A stretch of 40,119 nucleotides of DNA from Pyrinomonadaceae bacterium (lineage in GTDB: Bacteria; Acidobacteriota; Blastocatellia; Pyrinomonadales; Pyrinomonadaceae): the NCBI GenBank assembly GCA_025922875.1, contig JAICGZ010000017.1:1-40119 (forward strand), written 5' to 3'. Below, piece after piece: positions 26,106-34,607 of this stretch. Each line of letters opens with the position of its first letter. Within the stretch, counting starts at the first letter, position 1. The notes beneath the pieces are model-generated. The model was not told the DNA's origin, did no database searches, and saw nothing but the letters and a program-made list of their open reading frames with translations. Position numbers and translations under genes: made by a program.

Positions 26106-26199
26106 CAGTGATGCTTGTATTTGAGTGACTGTTAATCTATTCTCAGGTTACGAGTCCCCTTTGAAGTTCATTTCGGTGTGAAAGCAAGAAGGTGTCGTC

Positions 26200-26844
26200 A
26201 TGTTGCGCATAATTACTGGCCTACTCGTGTTGATTACCTGCTCTGTTCCAGCGTTCGCACAGGCGGCAAAGGGCGTCGACAAACAAAACGAACGCGTCAG
26301 GGATAGCGGTTCGGATCGGACGCCTGCAAACAACGGCAATAAGACAGACGTGGGGACCGGTCGAGGCATCGACTTCGGCAGTGGCCGCACTCCTGAAGCA
26401 CCTCCGCTTCCAAATCCATACCGGCTCAGCGGGCGTCGCGACGTGATCCTCACGGCGGTGCAGGAGCTGATGCGAGATCGGAAGTTGGTGGTCGACGAGA
26501 GTGCATCAAAGCTCGCGGACGGAATCATCGTCAGCCAGCCGTTCACGTTTACGAAGGGCGCAGTGGTGGCCCAGGCTGACTTGAGCAGATACGCAGACGT
26601 TCCTACGGCCAGTGCGAGAGCATGGACACGTGGCCGCTACACTTTGACAGTTGAAGTTCAACCGATCGACGGCACGACTGCGAACGTTGCGGTTAATGCA
26701 AAAGTTGAAGGACGAACTGACGGCGCGACCGGCGCTGAATGGACCACGTTGAGAAGCACCGGTCTTGCTGAAGATCAGTTCCTTGAAGGTCTCATCACGG
26801 CGGTATCCGGCGCTGCCCCTGCGGGACGAACGCCGCAGCCTTGA
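26200..26844 (+). CDS. Secreted protein of unknown function
   Basis: 214 residues with a clear signal peptide (LLVLITCSVPAFAQ cleaved near residue 21). Residues 22-75 are low in complexity and Gly/Asp/Arg rich, with two S/G-x-R-T-P pieces (SGSDRTP and FGSGRTP). The ordered part, about 76-203, reads like one alpha/beta unit: helix RRDVILTAVQELMRDRKLVV, strands DGIIVSQPFTF, GRYTLTVEVQPI, NVAVNAKVEG, then a final helix EDQFLEGLITAVSG. This order recalls the helix-grip domains of BamC-type lipoproteins, but I cannot assign a family. First of four exported-protein genes running toward the VWA gene. A weak TTGTAT-17-TATTCT pair lies at 26115-26143 ahead of it. Confidence 0.75.
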   Translation: MLRIITGLLVLITCSVPAFAQAAKGVDKQNERVRDSGSDRTPANNGNKTDVGTGRGIDFGSGRTPEAPPLPNPYRLSGRRDVILTAVQELMRDRKLVVDESASKLADGIIVSQPFTFTKGAVVAQADLSRYADVPTASARAWTRGRYTLTVEVQPIDGTTANVAVNAKVEGRTDGATGAEWTTLRSTGLAEDQFLEGLITAVSGAAPAGRTPQP

Positions 26845-26881
26845 GTTGAAGAGTTGAGGTTTTACGTGAGCAAAGCATTAC

Positions 26882-27496
26882 ATGATTAACGATCCATTTC
26901 ACCCGGAAGAGGCCATTGCACGGCAGCACGATTCAAATCGACGAAAACTGCTGGCAGTGGTTTGCGCGGTTGGCATCACAGCAGTTCTCCTCGTTGGCTA
27001 CGGATACATTCGCAAGTACCACACTGAAAGAATTCTCGCCAACAACACGCCACCGCCTGTCACTGACTCAGGTCCAAAAGGACCACCGCTGGCCCACGTC
27101 GTTGTCGATGAGCCAACGCTTTCACAGGGCATGACGACAATCGGCGGTGTTGTAAAGAACATCTCGAAGCAGGAGCTTACGAATGTTTCCGTCGTAATAG
27201 AACTGCGCAGGCGAAAAGACGGCGGTATCGAAGAGAGCCTGCTCCCGGTCACGCCATCGCCGCTGCAACCGGATCAGGAAGGTGCTTACTCAATGAAGGC
27301 GCCGGCGCAGGATTATGCTTCGATTCGCCTTGCCGGCCTCAAGGCCGATCCGCAATCGACCTTGATTGCTTACAGTTCCTCACAGGGGAAGAAACGACCG
27401 CCAGAGCGCCTCGAACCCCGAACGATAGTGGTCAAGCGCGCGGGCAAACCTGGCGAGTTTATTAACACCCCAGACAACCCTACACGTGTTCCCTAG
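26882..27496 (+). CDS. Single-pass membrane protein with FxLYD-like domain
   Basis: 204 residues. A short cytoplasmic head, one transmembrane helix about 22-43 (LLAVVCAVGITAVLLVGYGY), and an extracytoplasmic part. Residues 72-165 resemble an FxLYD/DUF3426-type beta domain: TIGGVVKNISKQELTNVSVV is the typical opening (gain of a residue from a partner, modified by N-x-S), and L-Q-P-D-Q-E-G-A-Y is the usual second half. Such domains are found in membrane proteins that bind other envelope parts. Function unknown. It is 37 bases after the previous gene and 63 before the next. Confidence 0.75.
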   Translation: MINDPFHPEEAIARQHDSNRRKLLAVVCAVGITAVLLVGYGYIRKYHTERILANNTPPPVTDSGPKGPPLAHVVVDEPTLSQGMTTIGGVVKNISKQELTNVSVVIELRRRKDGGIEESLLPVTPSPLQPDQEGAYSMKAPAQDYASIRLAGLKADPQSTLIAYSSSQGKKRPPERLEPRTIVVKRAGKPGEFINTPDNPTRVP

Positions 27497-27559
27497 TCTC
27501 CCAAGATCACATTTTTGAAGTTATTGTTTAGGGGTCGGCGTGCCGATATTTAATGTGAA

Positions 27560-28132
27560 ATGAGAGATGTTGAAAACAGAGTGCGCGCACTTTTGATCGT
27601 TTTTGCTTTTCTACTCTGCTCGGGTGTTGCCCTCGCTCAGAATCCAGTACCGCGATCCACTCCTCTTCCTCCACCGATCCACGGGCCGGGAAGGGACCCG
27701 GAACAAGAGGGACGACCGCTCACGACCATTGAAGAAGAAATGCGCTGGAAGCGGGCGCTCAAAATGGCTGAGAAGGATCACCGGGAGAACCTCGATCGCG
27801 CGCGCGAAATTGCGCAGATCGGAAAAGAACTCAGGGAAATTCTCAAGACTCGTTCAGGCATCCATCGCGATGCTCTGAAAAAAGTTGAGCGCCTGGAAAA
27901 GCTTACGAAAAAGGTTCGTGGTGAAGCGGGCGGTGAGGATGAAGAAATTGAGATCGCAAACCGGCCTTCAGATCTCTCCTCTGCTGCCTCGCAAATCGCA
28001 GACGCCGCCGAGTTGTTATCGAAGGATGTTCAAAACACTCCGAGACAAGTAGTCTCTGCATCCGTAATCAGCAACGCTAATGTTTTACTTGAGCTAATCA
28101 AAATACTTCGCGGGTTTGTTCGTCAGCCTTAG
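27560..28132 (+). CDS. Secreted helical protein of unknown function
   Basis: 190 residues with a signal peptide (LLIVFAFLLCSGVALAQ) and then a Pro-rich linker. From residue 55 on it is almost all helix: charged, K/E/R rich (KRALKMAEKDHRENLDRARE), then an acidic loop GGEDEEIE, then two further helices. It might form a small coiled-coil bundle. No family is recognised. The ATG at 27560 lacks a clear ribosome site; a GTG at 27581 would still give a whole signal peptide (VRALLIVFAF). It ends two bases before the VWA gene, so the two are almost certainly co-translated and may work together. Confidence 0.7.
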   Translation: MRDVENRVRALLIVFAFLLCSGVALAQNPVPRSTPLPPPIHGPGRDPEQEGRPLTTIEEEMRWKRALKMAEKDHRENLDRAREIAQIGKELREILKTRSGIHRDALKKVERLEKLTKKVRGEAGGEDEEIEIANRPSDLSSAASQIADAAELLSKDVQNTPRQVVSASVISNANVLLELIKILRGFVRQP

Positions 28133-28134
28133 AT

Positions 28135-29031
28135 ATGCGCTCAATTCTCTTCCTTCTCGCAGTCTTGTGCCTCAGTGCGGTTGCAGTCGCGGCGCAGGAC
28201 GATGACGTGATTCGCGTCAACACCGATCTCGTGGTACTGAACCTCGCTGTTACCGACAAGGATGGTCAGTACGTGAAAGGCTTGAAAGTATCCGACATCA
28301 AAATCTACGAAGATGGTGTTGAAGTTCAGCCCAACATGATCACCAGCTTTGCACTTCAGGAATCACCCTATGCCGCGGTTGTGTTGCTGGATAGTTCCGG
28401 AAGCATGGAAGCACGTTTCTCGCTCGCACGATCGGCGGCGATCAGGTTTCTTGATGGGCTTCGTCCGGAGGATGTCGCAGCGGTCTACAGGTTCGACTCG
28501 AAGGTTGAACGTGTGCAGGAGTTTTCGGGTGGCAGAGATCTCGCGCCGTTGGCCTATGCGATTCGTGCGAGAGGCATGACGACGCTCAATGATGCTGTCG
28601 TTGAAGCGTCGAAAACACTTGCGGACCGGCCGGAGCAGCGAAAAGCGATCGTGATCTTGTCAGACGGCATGGACACGTACAGCAAAGCATCAAGCGAGAA
28701 GGCGGTTGAGAGTGCGCTTGCGGTGGGAGCGAGTATCTACGCTGTTGATATGTCGAGTCTGGAAATCGCGGGAACAACGAGACGACAGAGCGCTGCTTCG
28801 TTGAAGGGTTTTGCGGAGAAGACTGGTGGAAGGTTTATCGCGACGCCCGGTGGACCAGCGTTACGCGATGCTTTCACCGGCATTGCGAGCGAGCTTGGCC
28901 AGCAGTACACGATTTCCTACCGGCCAGCAAACACGAAACGAGATGGGAAGTGGCGAACACTTGAAGTAAAGGTTCAACGACCAGATCTCACTGTTCGCAC
29001 CCGCAAAGGCTATCGCGCGCCGAAGAATTAA
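28135..29031 (+). CDS. Secreted VWA protein, acidobacterial VWFA-related type
   Basis: 298 residues: signal peptide (1-20, ending VAVAAQ), a short beta region typical of this group (VNTDLVVLNLAVTDKDGQYV-KGL followed by IKIYEDG), then a von Willebrand factor A domain (about 80-255). The metal-ion-dependent adhesion site is complete: DSSGS at 86-90, Thr in GMTTLND, and Asp in ILSDGMD. A final segment YTISYRPANTKRDGKWRTLEVKV plus RTRKGYRAP is the family tail. It is best matched by the VWFA-related domain seen in great numbers in Acidobacteria. Expected to bind a protein partner through Mg. It closes the four-gene exported-protein run beginning at 26200. Confidence 0.92.
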   Translation: MRSILFLLAVLCLSAVAVAAQDDDVIRVNTDLVVLNLAVTDKDGQYVKGLKVSDIKIYEDGVEVQPNMITSFALQESPYAAVVLLDSSGSMEARFSLARSAAIRFLDGLRPEDVAAVYRFDSKVERVQEFSGGRDLAPLAYAIRARGMTTLNDAVVEASKTLADRPEQRKAIVILSDGMDTYSKASSEKAVESALAVGASIYAVDMSSLEIAGTTRRQSAASLKGFAEKTGGRFIATPGGPALRDAFTGIASELGQQYTISYRPANTKRDGKWRTLEVKVQRPDLTVRTRKGYRAPKN

Positions 29032-29056
29032 CGAATCTCCGTGGAGGGAGGGACTT

Positions 29057-30190
29057 TTATCTTGAGGTTTTCGTAAGCGACTTCTCTTTGTGACGCTCGA
29101 AGGCAAGTTCAATCAACGTCTCGAGCAAACGCGGAAACGGCAGCCCTGATGCTTCCCACATCTTCGGATAACCCGAGACCTCAGTCAGCCCCGGCATCGT
29201 GTTCAATTCATTGATCACTAAATCTCCGCCATTGCGCGTGAGAAAAAAGTCGACTCTCGCCAGTCCCGCTCCATCAACCGACTGAAACGCCTGGATCGCC
29301 ATCCGCTGAATCTTTGTCGTCATCGACTTCGACAACGGGGCAGGGACTACAAAACTCACGTGGCCCGTGTTTGCATACTTCTCGGTGTAATCTAAAAATC
29401 GCGCCGCTTCGTCATAAACGACATACTCACCCGGCAAGCTCGCCTTCGGCTCATCATTTCCCAGCACCGCGCATTCGATCTCACGAGCAACAAGCTCTTC
29501 TTCGATAATTATCTTCCGATCGTACTCAGCAGCCAGATCGATCGCCTTGCTTAACGACTTCTTGTCCGTCGCGCGCGAGACGCCAACTGACGAACCGAGA
29601 TTCGCAGGCTTAACAAAACAGGGTAGACCAATTTCGCTCGTAACTTTGCGCGCAATTTTGTCAGGATTGTTACGCCACTGAGAACGCAGAAACCAGAGGT
29701 GTTTGCAGATCGGCAAACCTGCCTGCACAAAGAGCGACTTCATCGTCACCTTGTCCATGCCGCACGACGAAGCAAGAACGCCACAGCCGACGTATGGCAC
29801 ATCGGCCATCTCAAGTAATCCTTGAACAGTGCCGTCTTCACCGAATGGACCATGCAGTGCGGGAAAGACTACGTCGAGTTTCTCTCCACCCGCGGCCTGT
29901 GAATTGGTCTCGAGTGAGATGAGACCTTTATGCGAAGGATCACCAAGAAGCGCCACCTCTCCGCTCGCTTCATGTGTCCTGGGAGGCAACAACCCATGAA
30001 CCGAAGCTGGTAAAAGTTGCGCCGATTGCGAAGGGGAAAGCCACTTCCCTTCCTTGGTGATAGCGATTGGAATTACATCAAACTTTTTTCGATCGATAGC
30101 TTCGACAATCGCTCGCGCCGATCGGATCGAAATCTCGTGTTCACCTGATCGCCCGCCGAAGATCACTCCGACGCGCAGCTTTTTTGGCAC
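29057..30190 (-). CDS. ddl: D-alanine-D-alanine ligase
   Basis: ATP-grasp enzyme joining two D-Ala for the peptidoglycan stem. 377 residues, near the DdlA-type length. Seen: VGVIFGGRSGEHEISIRSA at the N-terminus, FPALHGPFGEDGTVQGLLE, PYVGCGVLASSCGMDKVTMK, the ATP-grasp lysines in PCFVKPANLGSSVGVSRA, and YTEKYANTGHVSFVVPAPLS, whose Tyr and Lys fit a D-Ala-D-Ala rather than D-Ala-D-lactate ligase. The end has ARVDFFL and INELNTMPGLTEVSGYPKM with metal and second-substrate residues. GTG start (VPKKLRVGV). 17 bases after arginase, so likely part of the AIM24-arginase-ddl run. Confidence 0.96.
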   Translation of the reverse strand: MPKKLRVGVIFGGRSGEHEISIRSARAIVEAIDRKKFDVIPIAITKEGKWLSPSQSAQLLPASVHGLLPPRTHEASGEVALLGDPSHKGLISLETNSQAAGGEKLDVVFPALHGPFGEDGTVQGLLEMADVPYVGCGVLASSCGMDKVTMKSLFVQAGLPICKHLWFLRSQWRNNPDKIARKVTSEIGLPCFVKPANLGSSVGVSRATDKKSLSKAIDLAAEYDRKIIIEEELVAREIECAVLGNDEPKASLPGEYVVYDEAARFLDYTEKYANTGHVSFVVPAPLSKSMTTKIQRMAIQAFQSVDGAGLARVDFFLTRNGGDLVINELNTMPGLTEVSGYPKMWEASGLPFPRLLETLIELAFERHKEKSLTKTSR

Positions 30191-30207
30191 TCTTGTTAAT
30201 CCAACCT

Positions 30208-31131
30208 TTACAGAATCGTCTTGCCTAACGCAGACAGAATCAGTTCCACACCCAGTTCCGCCGTTTTGTTGTTCACATCGAGTGCGGTATTTATCTCGAC
30301 GATTTCCAGCATGCGCATGCCGCCTGCCTCTGCGATCTTCTCCATTCCCAAATGTGCCTCGCGATAGGTGAGTCCACCGCGAACGAGCGTGCCTGAACCG
30401 GGCGCATCACCCGGATCCAAAGCATCGACGTCAAACGTCACGGCATAACCTGCGGAGCCACGCGAGGCGATCGCCAGGGCTTCATCCATGCATGCGCTCA
30501 TTCCACGCTCGTCGATCTCTCGCATCGTAAAGAACCGCATTCCCAGCTGATTGATTAATTCCCTTTCGCCCGGATCGATGTCACGCGCACCAACGTGCGC
30601 ACACAACTTAGGATCGAGCTTCGGAGAAAATCCGGCGACGTTCGTGAGTTCAGGTGCGCCGTGTCCCAGCAGAGCAGCGAGCGGCATTCCGTGAATGTTG
30701 CCGGTAGGTGTGGTTTCGGGAGTGTTCATGTCGGCGTGAGCGTCGAACCAGATCAATCCGAGCGTCTCTTCGCGTTTCCTGAAAAAAGAAACCGCGCCGC
30801 CAAACGATCCGATCGCGATTGAGTGATCGCCGCCAAGTATTAACGGCATATGACCGTTGGTGAGTATCGCTTCAACTTCACGAGCGAGCTCTTCACACGC
30901 GTTGCTGATCTCGCGACCGTACTTGAGCTTCTCATTCAACAGCGCGGAAGGCTGCGGTCGCTCGAGCCGCATGTCGCCTAAGTCCTGCACGGTGTAACCC
31001 AGGAATGAAATTCGTTGATTTAAACGCGCTACACGCAGAGCAGCAGGTCCAATGTCGACACCGGCCATGCTTGCGCCATAACCGAGTGGCACGCCTAAAA
31101 TGCTGACTGATTTTTGCGCTTCCGTAGACAT
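30208..31131 (-). CDS. rocF: Arginase
   Basis: Mn-dependent ureohydrolase splitting arginine into ornithine and urea. 307 residues. Metal ligands are visible: GGDHSIAIGS, WFDAHADMNTPETTPTGNIH (Asp/His set) and FDVDALDPGDAPGSGT. SPTGNIHG-type substrate residues read TPTGNIHGMPLA, and GGLTYREA follows, as in arginases rather than agmatinases. The segment after DALDP reads GDAPGSGT instead of the common APGVGT/ATGTP, a mild variant. ATG start, its A shared with the last base of the upstream stop (TGATG). It sits between the AIM24-like gene and ddl. It would give ornithine or remove arginine nitrogen; urease genes are not in the window. Confidence 0.94.
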   Translation of the reverse strand: MSTEAQKSVSILGVPLGYGASMAGVDIGPAALRVARLNQRISFLGYTVQDLGDMRLERPQPSALLNEKLKYGREISNACEELAREVEAILTNGHMPLILGGDHSIAIGSFGGAVSFFRKREETLGLIWFDAHADMNTPETTPTGNIHGMPLAALLGHGAPELTNVAGFSPKLDPKLCAHVGARDIDPGERELINQLGMRFFTMREIDERGMSACMDEALAIASRGSAGYAVTFDVDALDPGDAPGSGTLVRGGLTYREAHLGMEKIAEAGGMRMLEIVEINTALDVNNKTAELGVELILSALGKTIL

Positions 31132-31994
31132 CAGCCACCAAGATTGAAATTGAAGCCACCGCCGCCGCTGCCACCCTGAGACGGGAAGAACGGCCTCAGG
31201 AGACCCGCGAGCGCGGCGAGGTTTCGCGTTTGAATCAGTAACTCGCCAGGTCCTGTAAACTCCGCCACGATTCCTTCACCACTCATCATACTGCGGAAAA
31301 AACCGGCAGCCGCTTTGCGAAGTGTGTATTGAGTTGTGCCTTCCCACGCCACGAGGTGTCCGGTATCGACAACATATCGTTCGCCGGTTTGAAGTCGCTT
31401 TCGGTGAATCGCGCCGAAAGAAGAAACAAGCAGCAGTCCCTGTCCCTGCACCATCAACACGAACAATCCTTCACCTGAAAAGAAGGACTTCGCCCCACCC
31501 CATTTTGTATCGACTGACAGGCTCGCGTCACCTGCGAGATAAGAACTCGACTGAACAAAAAACGGCTGCCCGGTCAGTTCGATCGCGGCGACATCACCGG
31601 GCGCGCCGGGAGCTAGCGTCACTTCTCCAGGACCACCGCGCGCAGTAAATGTCGAGATGAATGCCGACTCACCGCCCGCAGCTCGCTTAATGGCTCCGAG
31701 GAAACCGCCTTTCATCTGCGATTGAAGTTCTACATTAGCTGACATCGATACCATCGCGCCTGATTCCGCCTGGATCGATTGCTCAGGTTGAAGACGAAGA
31801 ACAGCCAGCGAGAACGACGGTTGATGTAAAACTTCATAGTCGTAGCCTCGGCCGTGGCCACGCGAGTCTGCATCGATCTGAATACCACCCCCGCCGCCAG
31901 CACTCGCCGGCGCCGCCGGACTCAGGCGATGGCCGCAAGCTCCACAGAAAGTCGAGCCCGCCAGCAACTGTGCACCACATTTAGGACATGTCAT
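31131..31994 (-). CDS. AIM24/TIGR00266-like protein with N-terminal zinc ribbon
   Basis: 287 residues. It starts with a zinc ribbon (CPKCGAQ...CGACG, residues 3-21), then a Gly-rich linker, then the beta-barrel of the AIM24/TIGR00266 family (about 48-265) with EIQ-like strands: GAMVSMSANVELQSQMKGGF, SAFISTFTARGGPGEVTLAP, GDASLSVDTKWGGAKSFFSGEG, VVDTGHLVAWEG, SGEGIVAEFTGPGELLIQTR. The C-terminus is Gly/Asn rich. Such proteins exist in bacteria and mitochondria but their role is poorly known; tubby-like binding has been suggested. Overlaps arginase by one base, so probably co-expressed with it and ddl. Confidence 0.88.
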   Translation of the reverse strand: MTCPKCGAQLLAGSTFCGACGHRLSPAAPASAGGGGGIQIDADSRGHGRGYDYEVLHQPSFSLAVLRLQPEQSIQAESGAMVSMSANVELQSQMKGGFLGAIKRAAGGESAFISTFTARGGPGEVTLAPGAPGDVAAIELTGQPFFVQSSSYLAGDASLSVDTKWGGAKSFFSGEGLFVLMVQGQGLLLVSSFGAIHRKRLQTGERYVVDTGHLVAWEGTTQYTLRKAAAGFFRSMMSGEGIVAEFTGPGELLIQTRNLAALAGLLRPFFPSQGGSGGGGFNFNLGG

Positions 31995-32018
31995 AACAAA
32001 AGCTCCAAGAACAGCCTC

Positions 32019-32080
32019 ACAGGATTCACATGATTTTTCATGATTTACATGTAATCCCGAGAAATCCTGTAAATCCTGTC
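32019..32080. repeat. ACAGGATTTACAAGA-family repeat
   Basis: ACAGGATTCACATGATTTTT on the left and AAATCCTGTAAATCCTGTC on the right. It fills the gap between the asnS stop and the AIM24-like gene. Confidence 0.8.
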
Positions 32081-32089
32081 AAAAACGAC

Positions 32090-33427
32090 TTAGGGCCTGA
32101 TCCGATAGAGCATCCGCGGAAACGGTATCGTCTCTCGAATGTGCTCGATGCCGCACATCCACGCGGTGCAGCGTTCGATACCCATTCCGAAACCTCCATG
32201 CGGGATGCTGCCATAGCGACGCAGATCGAGGTACCACTGAAACGCTTCTTCCGGAAGTTCATGTAGCGCGATCTGCTCTTGCAGAAACTCCAGCGACGTC
32301 GCACGCTCACCGCCTCCGATGACCTCACCATACCCCTCGGGCGCCAGGACGTCGACGCCCAACGCCAGTTCCGGACGCTCAGGATCTCGCGCCATGTAAA
32401 ATGCTTTCACCGCCGCCGGGTAGTGAGAGACCATCACTGGCTTTTTAAACTGGCTCGAGATGTACGTTTCATCAGGCGCGCCAAAGTCCCCACCCCACTC
32501 AAACTTCGATTCCAACACGCCCTTTTCAAATCCTTCATGAAGAAACTTGACCGCATCGTCGTAATGAATTCGCGGAAACGGCGGCACGATCGACTCGAGT
32601 TTCGAAGTGTCACGCTCCAAAATTTTCAACTCTTCACTTCTCTGTTCGAGCACTTGAGCGGCGATGTATGAAAGCATACGCTCGGACAGATTCATCACGT
32701 CGTCCAGCGTCGCGTACGCCATCTCCGGCTCAACCATCCAGAACTCTGTCAGGTGTCGCCGAGTCTTCGATTTTTCAGCCCTGAACGTCGGACCAAAGCA
32801 ATAAACTTTTCCAAACGCCGCGGCAGTTGCTTCGTTGTAAAGTTGGCCAGACTGCGTCAGATAAGCCTTCTCACCGTCGAAATAATCGACTTCGAAGAGC
32901 GTAGTAGTTCCTTCACACGCAGCCGGAGTAAAGATTGGCGAATCGCACAACGTGAAGCCATCGTTATCGAGAAAATTTCTTACTGCCTGAACGACCGTGT
33001 GTCTAACTTTCAAAACCGCATGTTGCCGGCGAGATCTTAGCCACAGATGCCTGTGGTCCATCAGAAACTCGGTGCCGTGCTCTTTAGGAGTGATCGGATA
33101 ATCATGCACCTGCTGCAAGACCTCAGCATCGATCACGTCGATTTCGTATCCGCCGGGCGCGCGGCTATCTGCGCGTACGGTGCCCCTGATTACAAGTGAC
33201 GATTCCTGGCCAAGTCCTTTCAACGCTTCCCACAACTCGGGCGAGATCGCATTTTTCAGAACGACGCACTGCACCACGCCGGTACCGTCGCGCAGTTGCG
33301 GAAAAAGGATCTTGCCGCTCGAGCGCATGTTGTAAAGCCATCCTTTAAGAACTACTTCAGCGCCGGCGTGGTTTGAAAGTTGGTTGATGTAGGTGTGATT
33401 GTCCGAAGCGATTGCGTGTGTTGTCAT
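32090..33427 (-). CDS. asnS: Asparaginyl-tRNA synthetase
   Basis: Class IIb synthetase charging tRNA-Asn. 445 residues: an N-terminal OB fold (about 20-115, [20 protein letters not shown]), then the catalytic domain. Motif 2 is visible in [20 protein letters not shown] followed by MVEPE; motif 3 is [21 protein letters not shown]. The catalytic core has [19 protein letters not shown] and SGKILF near the OB fold. C-terminal [16 protein letters not shown] is the AsnRS type, not AspRS. Its presence means Asn-tRNA is made directly, not only by transamidation. 23 bases after the AmgK-like gene, so may be co-transcribed with the upstream sugar genes. Confidence 0.97.
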   Translation of the reverse strand: MTTHAIASDNHTYINQLSNHAGAEVVLKGWLYNMRSSGKILFPQLRDGTGVVQCVVLKNAISPELWEALKGLGQESSLVIRGTVRADSRAPGGYEIDVIDAEVLQQVHDYPITPKEHGTEFLMDHRHLWLRSRRQHAVLKVRHTVVQAVRNFLDNDGFTLCDSPIFTPAACEGTTTLFEVDYFDGEKAYLTQSGQLYNEATAAAFGKVYCFGPTFRAEKSKTRRHLTEFWMVEPEMAYATLDDVMNLSERMLSYIAAQVLEQRSEELKILERDTSKLESIVPPFPRIHYDDAVKFLHEGFEKGVLESKFEWGGDFGAPDETYISSQFKKPVMVSHYPAAVKAFYMARDPERPELALGVDVLAPEGYGEVIGGGERATSLEFLQEQIALHELPEEAFQWYLDLRRYGSIPHGGFGMGIERCTAWMCGIEHIRETIPFPRMLYRIRP

Positions 33428-33450
33428 CGAAAACCCGAGGGTCTAAGCAG

Positions 33451-34500
33451 TTAGTTAATTCGTTCCTTTAACATCCGTCGTAGTGTGGGGAATCTTTCGA
33501 GCCATTCGGCAGCCTGCAAAACTATTTGAAGCGTGGGTTCAATGAAGTGCTGGTACACCGAGGCCCTGCCGCAAACTGCGGTTTGGTAAGAGAAAGTTCC
33601 TGTTGCTTTCAATCCGCGTTGAATCGTCATGAGTCGAAACTCGAGTGCAAACTCATCCGGATCGATTGCGCCGAGTCCAAGCTGCCGTCGCTCTTCGAGA
33701 AAGAACAGGCGATATCCACGCAGTTCAGCCAGCGACGGCGGACACGGCTGGCGATCCAGCAGGAATGAAACCAGGTCATAACTCGCCGGGCCCATGCGAG
33801 CGTCCTGATGGTCCACGATTCTGATCCGTTTCTTGCCGTCGATCATCAGGTTCGAAGCGTGATAGTCGCGATGGCACAGCACGCGCGGCGCCGCCGCCAG
33901 CTCAGCGGCGATGTCGTTCAGTTCGGCTTTTAATTCCGCGGTTTCTGCATGGCGCAACGTCTCGCCGCGTAAGCTGCCAAAGAAATGCTCAAAAAAGAAG
34001 TCCAGCTCCCAGGAAAGCTTTGCTTCATCAAACGCGAGCCGGCTGGCGATCGAGTGCGTTTCGTGCGCTCGTTCAGTTGCGTTCTGAATCTTCGCGATTA
34101 GTGCGATTGCCTGTTCTTTGTACTCATCGCACTGCTCGTCGGATTCTTCTTCATAAAAGTGAAATAGCTGCCGATCGCCGAGATCCTCCTGAACGATGAT
34201 TCCGGCGTTCCCGTCAACCGCGTAAATCTCGGGCACTGGAATTTCACTATCCAGAAACAGCCGCGTCACGTCGAGATAAGGATGAAATTCGGGATCAAAC
34301 GGCTCCGGATACACCGCAGCCACCGCAGTCCGCTTTTTCCATCCGATGCGGTAATACTTGCGAGTTGACGCGTCGGGAGTGAGGGGGATGACTTCCTTAC
34401 TTGCGACTCCCTGCTCCGTGATGAATCTGGCAAGTCGATCTGACGCAGAGGACTCAAATACGTTCGAAATCACAGGTTTCGGAGCACTCATTTGGTTCAT
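33451..34500 (-). CDS. amgK: AmgK-like sugar kinase (APH fold)
   Basis: Aminoglycoside-phosphotransferase-fold kinase, 349 residues from the chosen start. It resembles AmgK, which phosphorylates MurNAc/GlcNAc at C1 in a peptidoglycan-recycling route. Seen: PDASTRKYYRIGW (the AmgK-type A-D-A-S-x-R-x-Y), VPEIYAVDGNAGIIVQEDLG, catalytic CHRDYHASNLM, and the metal-binding VDHQDARMGPASYDLVSFL. The next gene upstream codes for a MurU-like nucleotidyltransferase, its usual partner. The open frame runs seven codons further upstream, but those are from a GGCAAT repeat; the ATG at 34500 is preferred, 34491 is also possible. The exact sugar is inferred from family and neighbour, not shown. Confidence 0.85.
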   Translation of the reverse strand: MNQMSAPKPVISNVFESSASDRLARFITEQGVASKEVIPLTPDASTRKYYRIGWKKRTAVAAVYPEPFDPEFHPYLDVTRLFLDSEIPVPEIYAVDGNAGIIVQEDLGDRQLFHFYEEESDEQCDEYKEQAIALIAKIQNATERAHETHSIASRLAFDEAKLSWELDFFFEHFFGSLRGETLRHAETAELKAELNDIAAELAAAPRVLCHRDYHASNLMIDGKKRIRIVDHQDARMGPASYDLVSFLLDRQPCPPSLAELRGYRLFFLEERRQLGLGAIDPDEFALEFRLMTIQRGLKATGTFSYQTAVCGRASVYQHFIEPTLQIVLQAAEWLERFPTLRRMLKERIN

Positions 34501-34533
34501 TGCCAATTTTCCGATTGCCAATTGCCAATTTCA
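34497..34533. repeat. GGCAATTGGCAAT-family repeat
   Basis: TCATTGCCAATTTTCCGATT-GCCAATTGCCAATTT is one arm; a weak partner GCGAAATTGGCA is at 34584-34595. Same family as 14136-14218. It lies at the start of the AmgK-like gene and adds a false N-terminal extension to its frame. Confidence 0.7.
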
Positions 34534-34607
34534 GATGTGCTGAAACGGATTAAGCCTTGTTAAATATGAATGGAATGGACAATCGCGAAATTGGCAGGCG
34601 GATTGTA

